This document shows positions 56,303-63,502 of a DNA stretch of 64,000 nucleotides, one piece after another. Position numbers and translations under genes: made by a program. This DNA comes from an uncultured Bacteroidota bacterium. GTDB taxonomy: Bacteria > Bacteroidota > Bacteroidia > B-17B0 > Aurantibacillaceae. The notes under the pieces were generated by a model that saw nothing but the letters and a program-made list of their open reading frames with translations, was not told the DNA's origin and did not search any database. How positions within the stretch are numbered: the first letter of the stretch is position 1; the number at the start of each line of letters is the position of its first letter. The DNA is taken from positions 310,001 through 374,000 of the forward strand of contig CALMVZ010000012.1 in the NCBI GenBank assembly GCA_937873155.1. Direction: 5' to 3'.

Positions 56303-56770
56303 ATGGCTCACACAAAAGTTTGGATACATGCAGTTTGGGGAACTAAAAACCGATATCCCTTTCTCACAAAAGATCTAAGGTCAAAAGTAATCTCACATAT
56401 TTTACAAAATGCAAAAGCTAAAGAAGTTTATATAAAAAACATGAATGGACATTCTGATCATTTACATTGTTTGTTTGCTTTAAATGCAGATTCAAGTATC
56501 TCCAAAACATTGCAACTCTTAAAAGGAGAATCTGCTTTTTGGATCAACAAAGAGAAACTGACCATAACAAAATTTGAATGGGCAAATGAATATTATGCAA
56601 GTTCAGTAAGTGAATCTCAATTGCAGTATGTTATGAATTATATAGATGATCAGGAAGAACATCACAAGAAAACTACTTTCCAACAAGAGTATGAGAACTT
56701 TATCCAACAGTCAAACTGTAATGTCAGGGCTAAAGCCCATGTGCCATCCACTTCTTCAACCCCGAACTAA
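56303..56770 (+). CDS. IS200/RAYT-like Y1 transposase (HUH)
   Basis: 155 aa. HUH motif in GHSDHLHCLFAL (His-Leu-His), catalytic Tyr in MNYIDDQEEHHKK, and the start HTKVWIHAVWGTKNRYPFL typical of the short Bacteroidota Y1 family. No TnpB partner. It is embedded between palindromic repeats with family B ends, the arrangement of REP-associated tyrosine transposases (RAYTs), which act on REP hairpins. The last 16 or so codons are the REP sequence itself: TCAGGGCTAAAGCCCA at 56724-56739 is in frame and the stop falls in the AACCCCGAACT palindrome. The native C-terminus was therefore probably changed by REP insertion or the gene co-evolved with it. Confidence 0.9.
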   Translation: MAHTKVWIHAVWGTKNRYPFLTKDLRSKVISHILQNAKAKEVYIKNMNGHSDHLHCLFALNADSSISKTLQLLKGESAFWINKEKLTITKFEWANEYYASSVSESQLQYVMNYIDDQEEHHKKTTFQQEYENFIQQSNCNVRAKAHVPSTSSTPN

Positions 56771-56978
56771 AGTTCGGGGTTATAAAATACTAAGCATCGT
56801 AATTCGTATGTGTATAAGTCGCTAAGTACAGTAATCTATTAACCCCAGACTTTTGTCCTGAGTTATAAATATTAAGCGTCGTAATTCGTATGTATAAGTT
56901 ACTAAATACAATTATCCATTAACCCCAGACTTTAGTCTGGGGTTAAGTGAACTACTGATACATGGGCTTTAGCCCTGA
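56724..56978. repeat. REP-like palindromes downstream of the transposase (family B)
   Basis: Begins with TCAGGGCTAAAGCCCA (56724-56739, within the transposase ORF), then AACCCCGAAC-TAAA-GTTCGGGGTT, a decayed AACCCCAGACTTTTGTCCTGAG unit, AACCCCAGAC-TTTA-GTCTGGGGTT (near 56923-56944) and the inverted end TGGGCTTTAGCCCTGA (56963-56978). Two copies of GTCGTAATTCGTATG lie between. The outer ends at 55661 and 56978 are exact inverted repeats that bracket the whole 1.3-kb element. Confidence 0.88.
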
Positions 56979-57028
56979 CATTCCGTTGACTCCATTTATG
57001 TTAAAAACATAAGCGTTTACTAACATCC

Positions 57029-57059
57029 TTGACAAAAAGATGATTTTTTAGTACATTTA
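57029..57059 (+). promoter_or_regulatory. Promoter of the UbiA operon
   Basis: TTG (57029-57031), 20 bases, TACATTTA (57052-57059). It lies 21 bp before the ATG of the first gene. It is 50 bp from the end of the REP element. Confidence 0.6.
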
Positions 57060-57080
57060 TTCAAACTAAAATCTCTTCGT

Positions 57081-58001
57081 ATGAAAAAACTTTTACTCTC
57101 AGTCATTTCCATCTTTATTTTCAATGTAAGTCAATCACAAATAATGATAGATACATTGGCAATGCAAAATTTTGATACCCTGAACTTATACAATCCTAAT
57201 TGGTCGTTTACCGGCCCTGTAGTTTATAATACAATGGGGGTGAGCCCTGCTGCCGCCTCACCTTCCAATAGCCCTACAGGCATTGGCAATTCCAATTCGT
57301 GGGAAAGCACAACACAAAGCACAGGTATCATACTTACCTTTTCTACTATAAATATTCCCGCGGGATACGATAGTATCCGCGCACGGTTCAGTTTAGCAGC
57401 TATGAACCTGATAAGTACAGGTGGTGGTCCTGATAATTTAGATTACGTTTTAACAGAAGTTAGTTTTAATGGTGGCCCTTTTTACAACAGATTACGTATT
57501 CGTGGTGCAGTTGCAAATAATAGCTGGTGGCCTTATGCAGCAACAGGTAAAGCTAAAGTATATTATCAGCCACAAACTGAACAGACATTTGCACCAACTA
57601 ACAGCGGTTTACAAACTACAGAAGGTTATAGCTATTGCGAAATTGTTTTTCCGGGAAGTGTAAACTCTGTAAGTATACGAATGACCGGACGTTCAAGTTC
57701 TTCAACAGATACCTGGTTAGTGGATAATGTTTTGTTGACAGGAGAGAAATTAGCAACCGGAATTAATTCAATCACAAAAAACAATTCAGTTAAGATCTAT
57801 CCTAACCCTGCTAATGATATTGTACATATCAGACGCGGTAATTCAAATGCCGGTTCTTTAACAATGGTAAATGCTTTGGGTCAAACTGTAATCACGAAAG
57901 AACTGACCAAAGAAGCAGAAAGTGTGAATATTTCTGAATTACCATCCGGAATTTATTTTATGAACGTTGATGGTTCTGTAAAGAAGATAATTAAACAATA
58001 G
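57081..58001 (+). CDS. Secreted protein with T9SS type A sorting domain (operon gene 1)
   Basis: 306 aa. Signal peptide MKKLLLSVISIFIFNVSQSQ; a beta-sandwich-like region (NWSFTGPVVYNT, RFSLAAMNLISTGGGPDN, SVSIRMTGRSSSSTDTWLVD) like jelly-roll carbohydrate-binding or discoidin-type folds; and a T9SS sorting domain (VKIYPNPANDIVHIRRG ... GIYFMNVDGSVKKIIKQ). No enzyme motif. It is 7 bp upstream of the UbiA gene, so it is the lead gene of the operon or simply co-transcribed by chance. Confidence 0.85.
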   Translation: MKKLLLSVISIFIFNVSQSQIMIDTLAMQNFDTLNLYNPNWSFTGPVVYNTMGVSPAAASPSNSPTGIGNSNSWESTTQSTGIILTFSTINIPAGYDSIRARFSLAAMNLISTGGGPDNLDYVLTEVSFNGGPFYNRLRIRGAVANNSWWPYAATGKAKVYYQPQTEQTFAPTNSGLQTTEGYSYCEIVFPGSVNSVSIRMTGRSSSSTDTWLVDNVLLTGEKLATGINSITKNNSVKIYPNPANDIVHIRRGNSNAGSLTMVNALGQTVITKELTKEAESVNISELPSGIYFMNVDGSVKKIIKQ

Positions 58002-58008
58002 TTCTTTT

Positions 58009-58926
58009 ATGACCGTTTTCAACGGTATTGCGATCCTGATCTTAACAATAATCCCGCCATTAGTACTTTGGCGGGTTAATTTTAATTTATTAAAAGAGAT
58101 CCTGAAAGATCTCCGTCCTCTCCGCATTCTTCATTTTTTTATTCTCACACTTATTGGCGCTCATGTTTATTATCATTCCGCAACCGATTGTAGTGATGAT
58201 CTGAACAACGATTACATTCAACAACTGCTTTCTTTTTGGGCCGCTTTGGTTTACGCAGCAGTTTTTGCAATCGTCTCTAATAACATGGAAGATATTGGGG
58301 CTGACAAGATCTCAAATCCATCGAGACCACTGGTAAAAGGCACTGTCGATCCGAGGTCTTATCTTAAAGCTGGGATCAGTTGTCAATTCATTGCCCTGGC
58401 CATTTCTTCATTCAGTGGTTGGTCCGTTCTATTCGGGATCATCGGAATTTCGATGGGATATTATTTGTATTCATGTCCCCCGCTCCGTTTGAAACGCGTT
58501 CCATTCCTTGCAAAATTTATGATCGGGCTCAATTCTTTCATTGCAGCCTTAACAGGGTTTACGATCATTGGCGGTGACCCATCAGAATTTCCAATCACCT
58601 GGGCTGTTTTTATTCTTGTTCCACTTTCATTAGCTGCCAATTTTATTGACCTGAAAGATACAGAAGGTGACCGCGCAACAGGTGTACAAACTTTACCTGT
58701 TATTTTCGGTGAGAAAAAAGCTAAGATCATCATTGCTGTTTTTACTGTGATCACCTATGGAATGGCCGGTGTGCTTATTAATAAATTATGGCTGTATCCT
58801 GCCGGTGCGATTGGCTTAGCATTTCATCTTTGGTTCTTATTCCGTGAACCTTTCAAAGAAAAACCGGTATTTTTGATATACATAACTTCTTTACTGGTAT
58901 TAGCCGTATTACTGCTGTTCCCATGA
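58009..58926 (+). CDS. UbiA-superfamily membrane prenyltransferase (operon gene 2)
   Basis: 305 aa, eight to nine membrane helices in the inner membrane. First Asp-rich motif NNMEDIGADKISNPSRPLVK (about 82-101) and second DLKDTEGDRATGVQTLP (about 205-221) are intact, with the arginine-containing SRPL. UbiA enzymes attach a polyprenyl chain to an aromatic or other acceptor. It is not the menA or ubiA gene in context; the neighbours (terpene-cyclase-fold protein, AttH-like lipoprotein, second UbiA-like protein) suggest a special isoprenoid. Its end overlaps the next start by 4 bp. Confidence 0.9.
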   Translation: MTVFNGIAILILTIIPPLVLWRVNFNLLKEILKDLRPLRILHFFILTLIGAHVYYHSATDCSDDLNNDYIQQLLSFWAALVYAAVFAIVSNNMEDIGADKISNPSRPLVKGTVDPRSYLKAGISCQFIALAISSFSGWSVLFGIIGISMGYYLYSCPPLRLKRVPFLAKFMIGLNSFIAALTGFTIIGGDPSEFPITWAVFILVPLSLAANFIDLKDTEGDRATGVQTLPVIFGEKKAKIIIAVFTVITYGMAGVLINKLWLYPAGAIGLAFHLWFLFREPFKEKPVFLIYITSLLVLAVLLLFP

Positions 58927-59876
58927 GATCCAAACTCACATATCTTTTGATTTTGATTACTGTGGTTGGTTTTTCGCAAACTTCCTCAATAAATGATGCG
59001 ATAAAACGCGGAAGGGATTTCCTGAAACATATTCAACGAACTGACGGTGCCATAGCAGACACTTCAAAAACTTTATTCGAGACATGGGAAACGGTTTTAG
59101 CTGCAACCGCTTTGTATGAAACGCAAAAGGACACCAACGAAGTTACATTTCAAAAAGCAGTAAATTTTTTAAGGCGTAATGAGAATGCCGATGGACTTAT
59201 TTGTCACAACAGAAAATGTAAAGAAGCTTATTGTTTGGAAACTACTTCGCAGTATTTTTTGTTATTGATCAGGATCGGACTGAAAGAAAAAATAATCTCA
59301 AGATTAGAGATCATCAAAAAACTGCAAAAGCCAAGCGGCGAATGGGAAATTGGCAATCCGGATGTAAAAGAAATAAAAGATTTTCCTTCCGTTACAGCAT
59401 TTATGTTACAATTATTTCAGGAGGCCGGGATAAAACCGAAATATGAGAAAGAAACTTATAAATGGCTCATCAGTAAACAAAATAAAGATGGAAGTTTTGG
59501 AAGCGCATGGGAATATTATGATTGTCCGCTTTATGCACTTTGGCCTTTTATGAATATCAGTGCAAAAGAATTGATCGCTTCAAAAAAGAAAGCAGAGAAT
59601 TTTATCCTGAAGAATAAACAAATGAACGGGATCTGGAATTTTAAAACTCAGAAAGGCCCTTCCATGGAATTACAAACCGCATTAGTTCTTGCAGCAATGC
59701 AAAATAATTTAAACGACCGTAAGACGAGTACGCTTTTTCTCCTCAAATACCAACAAATGAATGGAAGCTGGAACGGGGGTCTTTTCCCGGTAAAAAGTGA
59801 TTCGTATATCAAACATGAATACGTTTTTGCAACTTCATTAAGTTTAATAGCTTTAGCATTGCAGCCCGGAAAATGA
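58923..59876 (+). CDS. Secreted terpene-cyclase/prenyltransferase-fold (alpha-toroid) protein (operon gene 3)
   Basis: 317 aa. Signal peptide MRSKLTYLLILITVVGFSQ, so it works in the periplasm. Toroid repeats of the PFTB/squalene-cyclase type: LKHIQRTDGAIADT, ILKNKQMNGIWNF, LKYQQMNGSWNGG and ISKQNKDGSFGS. No DxDD motif of class II cyclases. A Cys/His cluster ICHNRKCKEAYC (94-104) and an Asp200-Cys201 pair with His298 could bind metal or shape the active site. The fold is that of enzymes that bind long isoprenoids, though other secreted toroids (complement-like) exist. It overlaps the genes on both sides by 4 bp. Confidence 0.85.
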   Translation: MRSKLTYLLILITVVGFSQTSSINDAIKRGRDFLKHIQRTDGAIADTSKTLFETWETVLAATALYETQKDTNEVTFQKAVNFLRRNENADGLICHNRKCKEAYCLETTSQYFLLLIRIGLKEKIISRLEIIKKLQKPSGEWEIGNPDVKEIKDFPSVTAFMLQLFQEAGIKPKYEKETYKWLISKQNKDGSFGSAWEYYDCPLYALWPFMNISAKELIASKKKAENFILKNKQMNGIWNFKTQKGPSMELQTALVLAAMQNNLNDRKTSTLFLLKYQQMNGSWNGGLFPVKSDSYIKHEYVFATSLSLIALALQPGK

Positions 59877-60832
59877 AAAACATTGCGGGCATACTACTCA
59901 TTATCCTTGCAAGTTCATGTGCGACGCGACAAGCACTTCCCTCTGAAGTTGTTCTCTTCCCGAAACCCGGAGAGAATAAGATCTGGCTGATCAATACCAT
60001 TGCAGAGGACTACCATTTTTGTTCGCTGATAAGTTTTGAAACTGCATCAACAAGAGAATACCTGACTTCTTTCGCGTGTCTTTGGTCAAAAAAAGATTCT
60101 GCTTATTATTACGGGATCAGAAGTACGAATAAAGCGACAGTTGCTCAACTAACAGAATTTCCGGTCTATCTTGATCTTTTAAAATCTGATTCGAGCTCTA
60201 ACGAATGTAAATTAGTTGTATCGAGGAGAAAAACAGTATGGAAAGGTGAATTGGGAGGAAAGGCTTCCAAAGTAAAAGTAAAATACAAAACACGATCAGA
60301 TTTTCATCTTTTCCAAGTATCAGACCAACCACAGGTTTGGACAACAGCTCCTCTTAATTCAATTTTAAGCCCGGTCGGTAAAGTGAAAACTGAAACAACT
60401 TCCATACTCTGCATGAGCGTTTTTAAAACCGACAAAGATCTGATCGCGTTAGCAGCTAACGGAACATTAGTCTGGATGGACCTGGTCCTGGATGACGGAA
60501 CACAATTTAATGGATTATTCAAAGTAAATGAAAAAACAACTTCTTTGATCGGCTATAGTATTAAAGATCCATCGCTTCAATATACCACAGATAAACGATT
60601 AGCCATAGAAGCGAAATATCACTGGAAAAGTACGGCAAGCGGCAAATCCTATCCTTTAACCTATACGATACAATTTCCTAATACTAATAAAACAATTCAT
60701 ATCCGTCCGCTTCTTGAAAACCAGGAGATCAATGCTAAAAAAAGTTCATTCTGGATGGGAGCTATAGAAGCTATTGATCCGGAAAAAAAAGTAAAGACCG
60801 GCAGCGGAAATATGTATATCTTCAATAAATAA
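59873..60832 (+). CDS. Lipoprotein with AttH/CrtC-like C-terminal half (operon gene 4)
   Basis: 319 aa. Lipoprotein signal with LIILASSCATRQ, so membrane-anchored on the periplasmic side. The C-terminal half has a lipocalin-like pattern reminiscent of the AttH/CrtC (carotenoid 1,2-hydratase) group: YHWKSTASGKSYPLTYTIQF, HIRPLLENQEINAKKSSFW and MGAIEAIDPEKKVKTGSGNM. The N-terminal half (about 25-150) also looks like a beta-barrel (YHFCSLISFETAS, RKTVWKGELGGKASKV). The assignment is by pattern, not by a full alignment. If right it could bind or hydrate an isoprenoid made by the UbiA and toroid proteins. It overlaps gene 3 by 4 bp. Confidence 0.7.
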   Translation: MKNIAGILLIILASSCATRQALPSEVVLFPKPGENKIWLINTIAEDYHFCSLISFETASTREYLTSFACLWSKKDSAYYYGIRSTNKATVAQLTEFPVYLDLLKSDSSSNECKLVVSRRKTVWKGELGGKASKVKVKYKTRSDFHLFQVSDQPQVWTTAPLNSILSPVGKVKTETTSILCMSVFKTDKDLIALAANGTLVWMDLVLDDGTQFNGLFKVNEKTTSLIGYSIKDPSLQYTTDKRLAIEAKYHWKSTASGKSYPLTYTIQFPNTNKTIHIRPLLENQEINAKKSSFWMGAIEAIDPEKKVKTGSGNMYIFNK

Positions 60833-60833
60833 A

Positions 60834-62093
60834 TTGAATAAACTTCAGAACATATTTATTTCTATCGTTAATAAAATTGAAAACAACGATACACCTTTCC
60901 GCCGGTATATATTTTTATTCTTTGCTATTCTTGTTTTACGACTTGCATTAGAGTTCTTTTCGAGCGGGAGGCTCTTTACTTTTTTTGACATCATGCACAT
61001 CGGGATGTGGTTTGTCTTTATTGTACTGACCTTTTTATTGCAGCTGCATTTATTCTCAGGCGAAGATCTTATCAAAGTAGCTAAATTGGTTATTACATGT
61101 TTTACTATAGCACTCACCGCCCCTATCATTGATATTCTGGTTTCATGGGGACAAAGTGCTAAAATGAATTATCTGAGCATAAATTCTGTGGAAGATATCT
61201 TCTGGTCGTACATAACAATTGGCGGATCAAGTTTAACACGGGGTGCTACTTTAGGAATAAGGATAGAGATTATTTTGTTAGTGATCGCCTGTTTCAATTA
61301 TGTATACACAAAACGGAGCAGTATAACACGGGGAGTCATTGCTTCAATTTGTATTTATACCATTTTGTTTTTATCAGGCGCTATTCCTTATTTCCTTGGC
61401 AAGATCGTTAACTATTTTCAATTGCAGTATGGTCCCGATGATCAATCTACCTTACTTTTATTACTCACGTTAAACCTGTTCCTTCTCTTTGTTTTTGCCT
61501 GGAGAAAAAACGGTTCGCGTATTAGGGAATTATTAAAACAAGCCCCATGGGGAAGCATTCTTAACATTACACCATTATTTTTTGCCGGAGCGATACTTGC
61601 CCTGAAAAATTATCCCGGTAACTGGAAATTAGATCCCACTACCCTCTTTTGGTTTCCTTTGCTATTTGCTCTCTCTTTTTGTTTCGTAGTTCTTTATTCA
61701 CTCAAAAAAACTAAAACAGGTACAAATTTTAATTGGGAGAACGGCATATTATTTCTTTTGATACTCATCAGCTCTCTTATCTCAACACGTACTTTTTTTT
61801 CTGCAATGTTGATCTGGGGACTTCTTTTTTTATTGTATGAACCGCCTTTATCACTTGTTAAAATTCCATTTCTCAACAACTTATTAAAAGCTATGACCGC
61901 ACTTGCCATTGCGTTTTTAGGCTTTACAACTTTCGGAGCGCCAATGATTGGTTTTCCTTCAAAATGGATTCTGGGCGTTCTAATAATAGGTTTCATTGAG
62001 GGAACCGTTATCAATTATGTTAAAACCGAAAAGCGTCAGTGGTTTGCGCTTGCATTTCTTCCTATAAGCATACTTTTACTCTTCCTTATTTAA
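60834..62093 (+). CDS. Polytopic membrane protein with UbiA-like C-terminal half lacking Asp motifs (operon gene 5)
   Basis: 419 aa from a TTG one base after the previous stop; about eleven membrane helices. The C-terminal part aligns by eye with the UbiA protein of gene 2: YEPPLSLVKIPFLNNLLKAM versus SCPPLRLKRVPFLAKFMIGL, then FLGFTTFGAPMIGFPSKW versus LTGFTIIGGDPSEFPITW. Where gene 2 has FIDLKDTEGDRATG, this protein has FIEGTVINYVKTEKRQ, and the first Asp motif is also missing. It is thus an apparently inactive UbiA homologue. About 200 N-terminal residues form another membrane domain (SLTRGATLGIRIEIILLV) that I do not recognise. Confidence 0.75.
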   Translation: MNKLQNIFISIVNKIENNDTPFRRYIFLFFAILVLRLALEFFSSGRLFTFFDIMHIGMWFVFIVLTFLLQLHLFSGEDLIKVAKLVITCFTIALTAPIIDILVSWGQSAKMNYLSINSVEDIFWSYITIGGSSLTRGATLGIRIEIILLVIACFNYVYTKRSSITRGVIASICIYTILFLSGAIPYFLGKIVNYFQLQYGPDDQSTLLLLLTLNLFLLFVFAWRKNGSRIRELLKQAPWGSILNITPLFFAGAILALKNYPGNWKLDPTTLFWFPLLFALSFCFVVLYSLKKTKTGTNFNWENGILFLLILISSLISTRTFFSAMLIWGLLFLLYEPPLSLVKIPFLNNLLKAMTALAIAFLGFTTFGAPMIGFPSKWILGVLIIGFIEGTVINYVKTEKRQWFALAFLPISILLLFLI

Positions 62094-62126
62094 ATCTTTA
62101 TTTTCATCAAAATAAGAAGAAGCTTG

Positions 62127-62157
62127 TTTGGCTCCTTCCCAAAATTCCGTATCTTCA
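62127..62157 (+). promoter_or_regulatory. Promoter that fixes the start of the next T9SS gene
   Basis: TTTG (62127-62130), 19 bases, TATCTTCA (62150-62157): a very good match. It places the start at ATG 62169, not at 62124. Confidence 0.8.
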
Positions 62158-62168
62158 TACAGCTAAAA

Positions 62169-63452
62169 ATGTTTTTCAAAAAACATACCCAGTTATTCTT
62201 CACAGCAATTACTCTTATTTGTTGTGTTACTTCGTATTCCCAGGTTACAACATGGTCGGTGAATTTTAATAATGGCTGTGCTGCTAACTGTCTTGCCACA
62301 ACCTATGGTGGATGGACAGTTGTGAATAATGATGGTGGCATAAGCGGAGCGGCCTCAAACAATTGGTTCGTAAGTTGTGCTGAAGAAGGCATTACCCCTC
62401 CCGGTTGCGGAAGCACTTGCATCAACGATCAGTGTTTGCACCTTGGCGCCAATGCTGGTGCCGGCGGAGATATGGGTGCAAGTTTTAATGAAACAGGTGC
62501 AACAAATGCTACTTATAAAATGGCTGTTTCTCCTGTTATCAATTTAACCGGTGTTACTACAAATACATTACAATTCGATTATATCGCTTTTGGAAGCGCA
62601 GGTTGTTCCGACGATAGAGCGCAATTGCGTTTGAGTGCAGATGGCGGTGCAACCTGGCCTGTTGGCTGGCAATATTGTTTAACCAGTGTTTGCTGCGGGG
62701 CGTGTAATGGTTATAGCCAGGGACAATGGACATTGTACTCTATCGTGTTACCTGCAGCTTTTGATAACAATCCTAATGTAAGAGTTGGTTTTCACTGGAG
62801 AAATAATGGTAATGGTGCGGGCACAGATCCTTCAGTTGCAATTGACGATGCAAGGATACTCTCACCTGTGATCTTACCTCTTACATTATTAGAATTTAAG
62901 TCAGGGAAAGAAAATGGGAACACGAATGTGAAATGGGTAACCGCTTCTGAAAAGAATTTCTCACACTTCGAATTACAAAAATCTACTGACGCAAAAACAT
63001 TTAATTCCATTGGAACTATTAATGGAAAAGGCCAGGGCAACGGAAAGTCACATTATAATTTTGTTGACAAAGAAAAGAATACGGAGACCGTTTACTACCG
63101 CTTAAAAATGATCGATAAAGATCAAACCTTTTCCATGTCGAAGATCATTAGCGAAGGTGCAGGTAAAGAGGGTGCCGGAGGTATTTCAATAACATCTCAA
63201 GCCGTGAATAACGACCAGTTGAATATTTATATGAATTCAGGTTCTGTTACCCAGGTCATTATAGAAATATATGATACAAGGGGCAAACAAATGCTTCAGG
63301 TGGAAGACCGGAAATTATATCCCGGTGATAATACTGTAAGTGTGAACATTACCAATTTAGCACCTGCCGTTTACTTCCTGAAAGTGAGTCCCGTAGCTGA
63401 AGGTAAAGCCCGGCCCGGTTTTGTTGTACAAAAATTCGCCCTTACCAAATAA
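62169..63452 (+). CDS. Secreted Cys-rich protein with T9SS sorting domain
   Basis: 427 aa. Signal peptide MFFKKHTQLFFTAITLICC then VTSYSQ. An N-terminal jelly-roll-like domain with about 14 cysteines (FNNGCAANCLATTYGGW, PPGCGSTCINDQCLHLGANA, LTSVCCGACNGYSQGQW) and many Asp/Asn resembles MAM or carbohydrate-binding modules that use disulfides or calcium. A linker domain (LPLTLLEFKSGKENGNTNVK) leads to a C-terminal T9SS type domain (IYDTRGKQMLQVEDRKLYPG ... PAVYFLKVSPVAEG). The frame runs back to 62124, upstream of the promoter. It probably stands alone. Confidence 0.87.
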   Translation: MFFKKHTQLFFTAITLICCVTSYSQVTTWSVNFNNGCAANCLATTYGGWTVVNNDGGISGAASNNWFVSCAEEGITPPGCGSTCINDQCLHLGANAGAGGDMGASFNETGATNATYKMAVSPVINLTGVTTNTLQFDYIAFGSAGCSDDRAQLRLSADGGATWPVGWQYCLTSVCCGACNGYSQGQWTLYSIVLPAAFDNNPNVRVGFHWRNNGNGAGTDPSVAIDDARILSPVILPLTLLEFKSGKENGNTNVKWVTASEKNFSHFELQKSTDAKTFNSIGTINGKGQGNGKSHYNFVDKEKNTETVYYRLKMIDKDQTFSMSKIISEGAGKEGAGGISITSQAVNNDQLNIYMNSGSVTQVIIEIYDTRGKQMLQVEDRKLYPGDNTVSVNITNLAPAVYFLKVSPVAEGKARPGFVVQKFALTK

Positions 63453-63502
63453 GTATATCTTTTTCGCATAATAAATCTTATTTTTATGCGTTTATAGTAT
63501 AA

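Noticed and set aside
55661-56978. CRISPR-like array of repeats
   Set aside because: Repeats are palindromes of several kinds in both orientations, spacing is irregular, and no cas genes are near; REP-RAYT fits better.
62124-62168. Upstream start of the Cys-rich T9SS protein
   Set aside because: Overlaps the TTTG-N19-TATCTTCA promoter; ATG 62169 begins a signal peptide.
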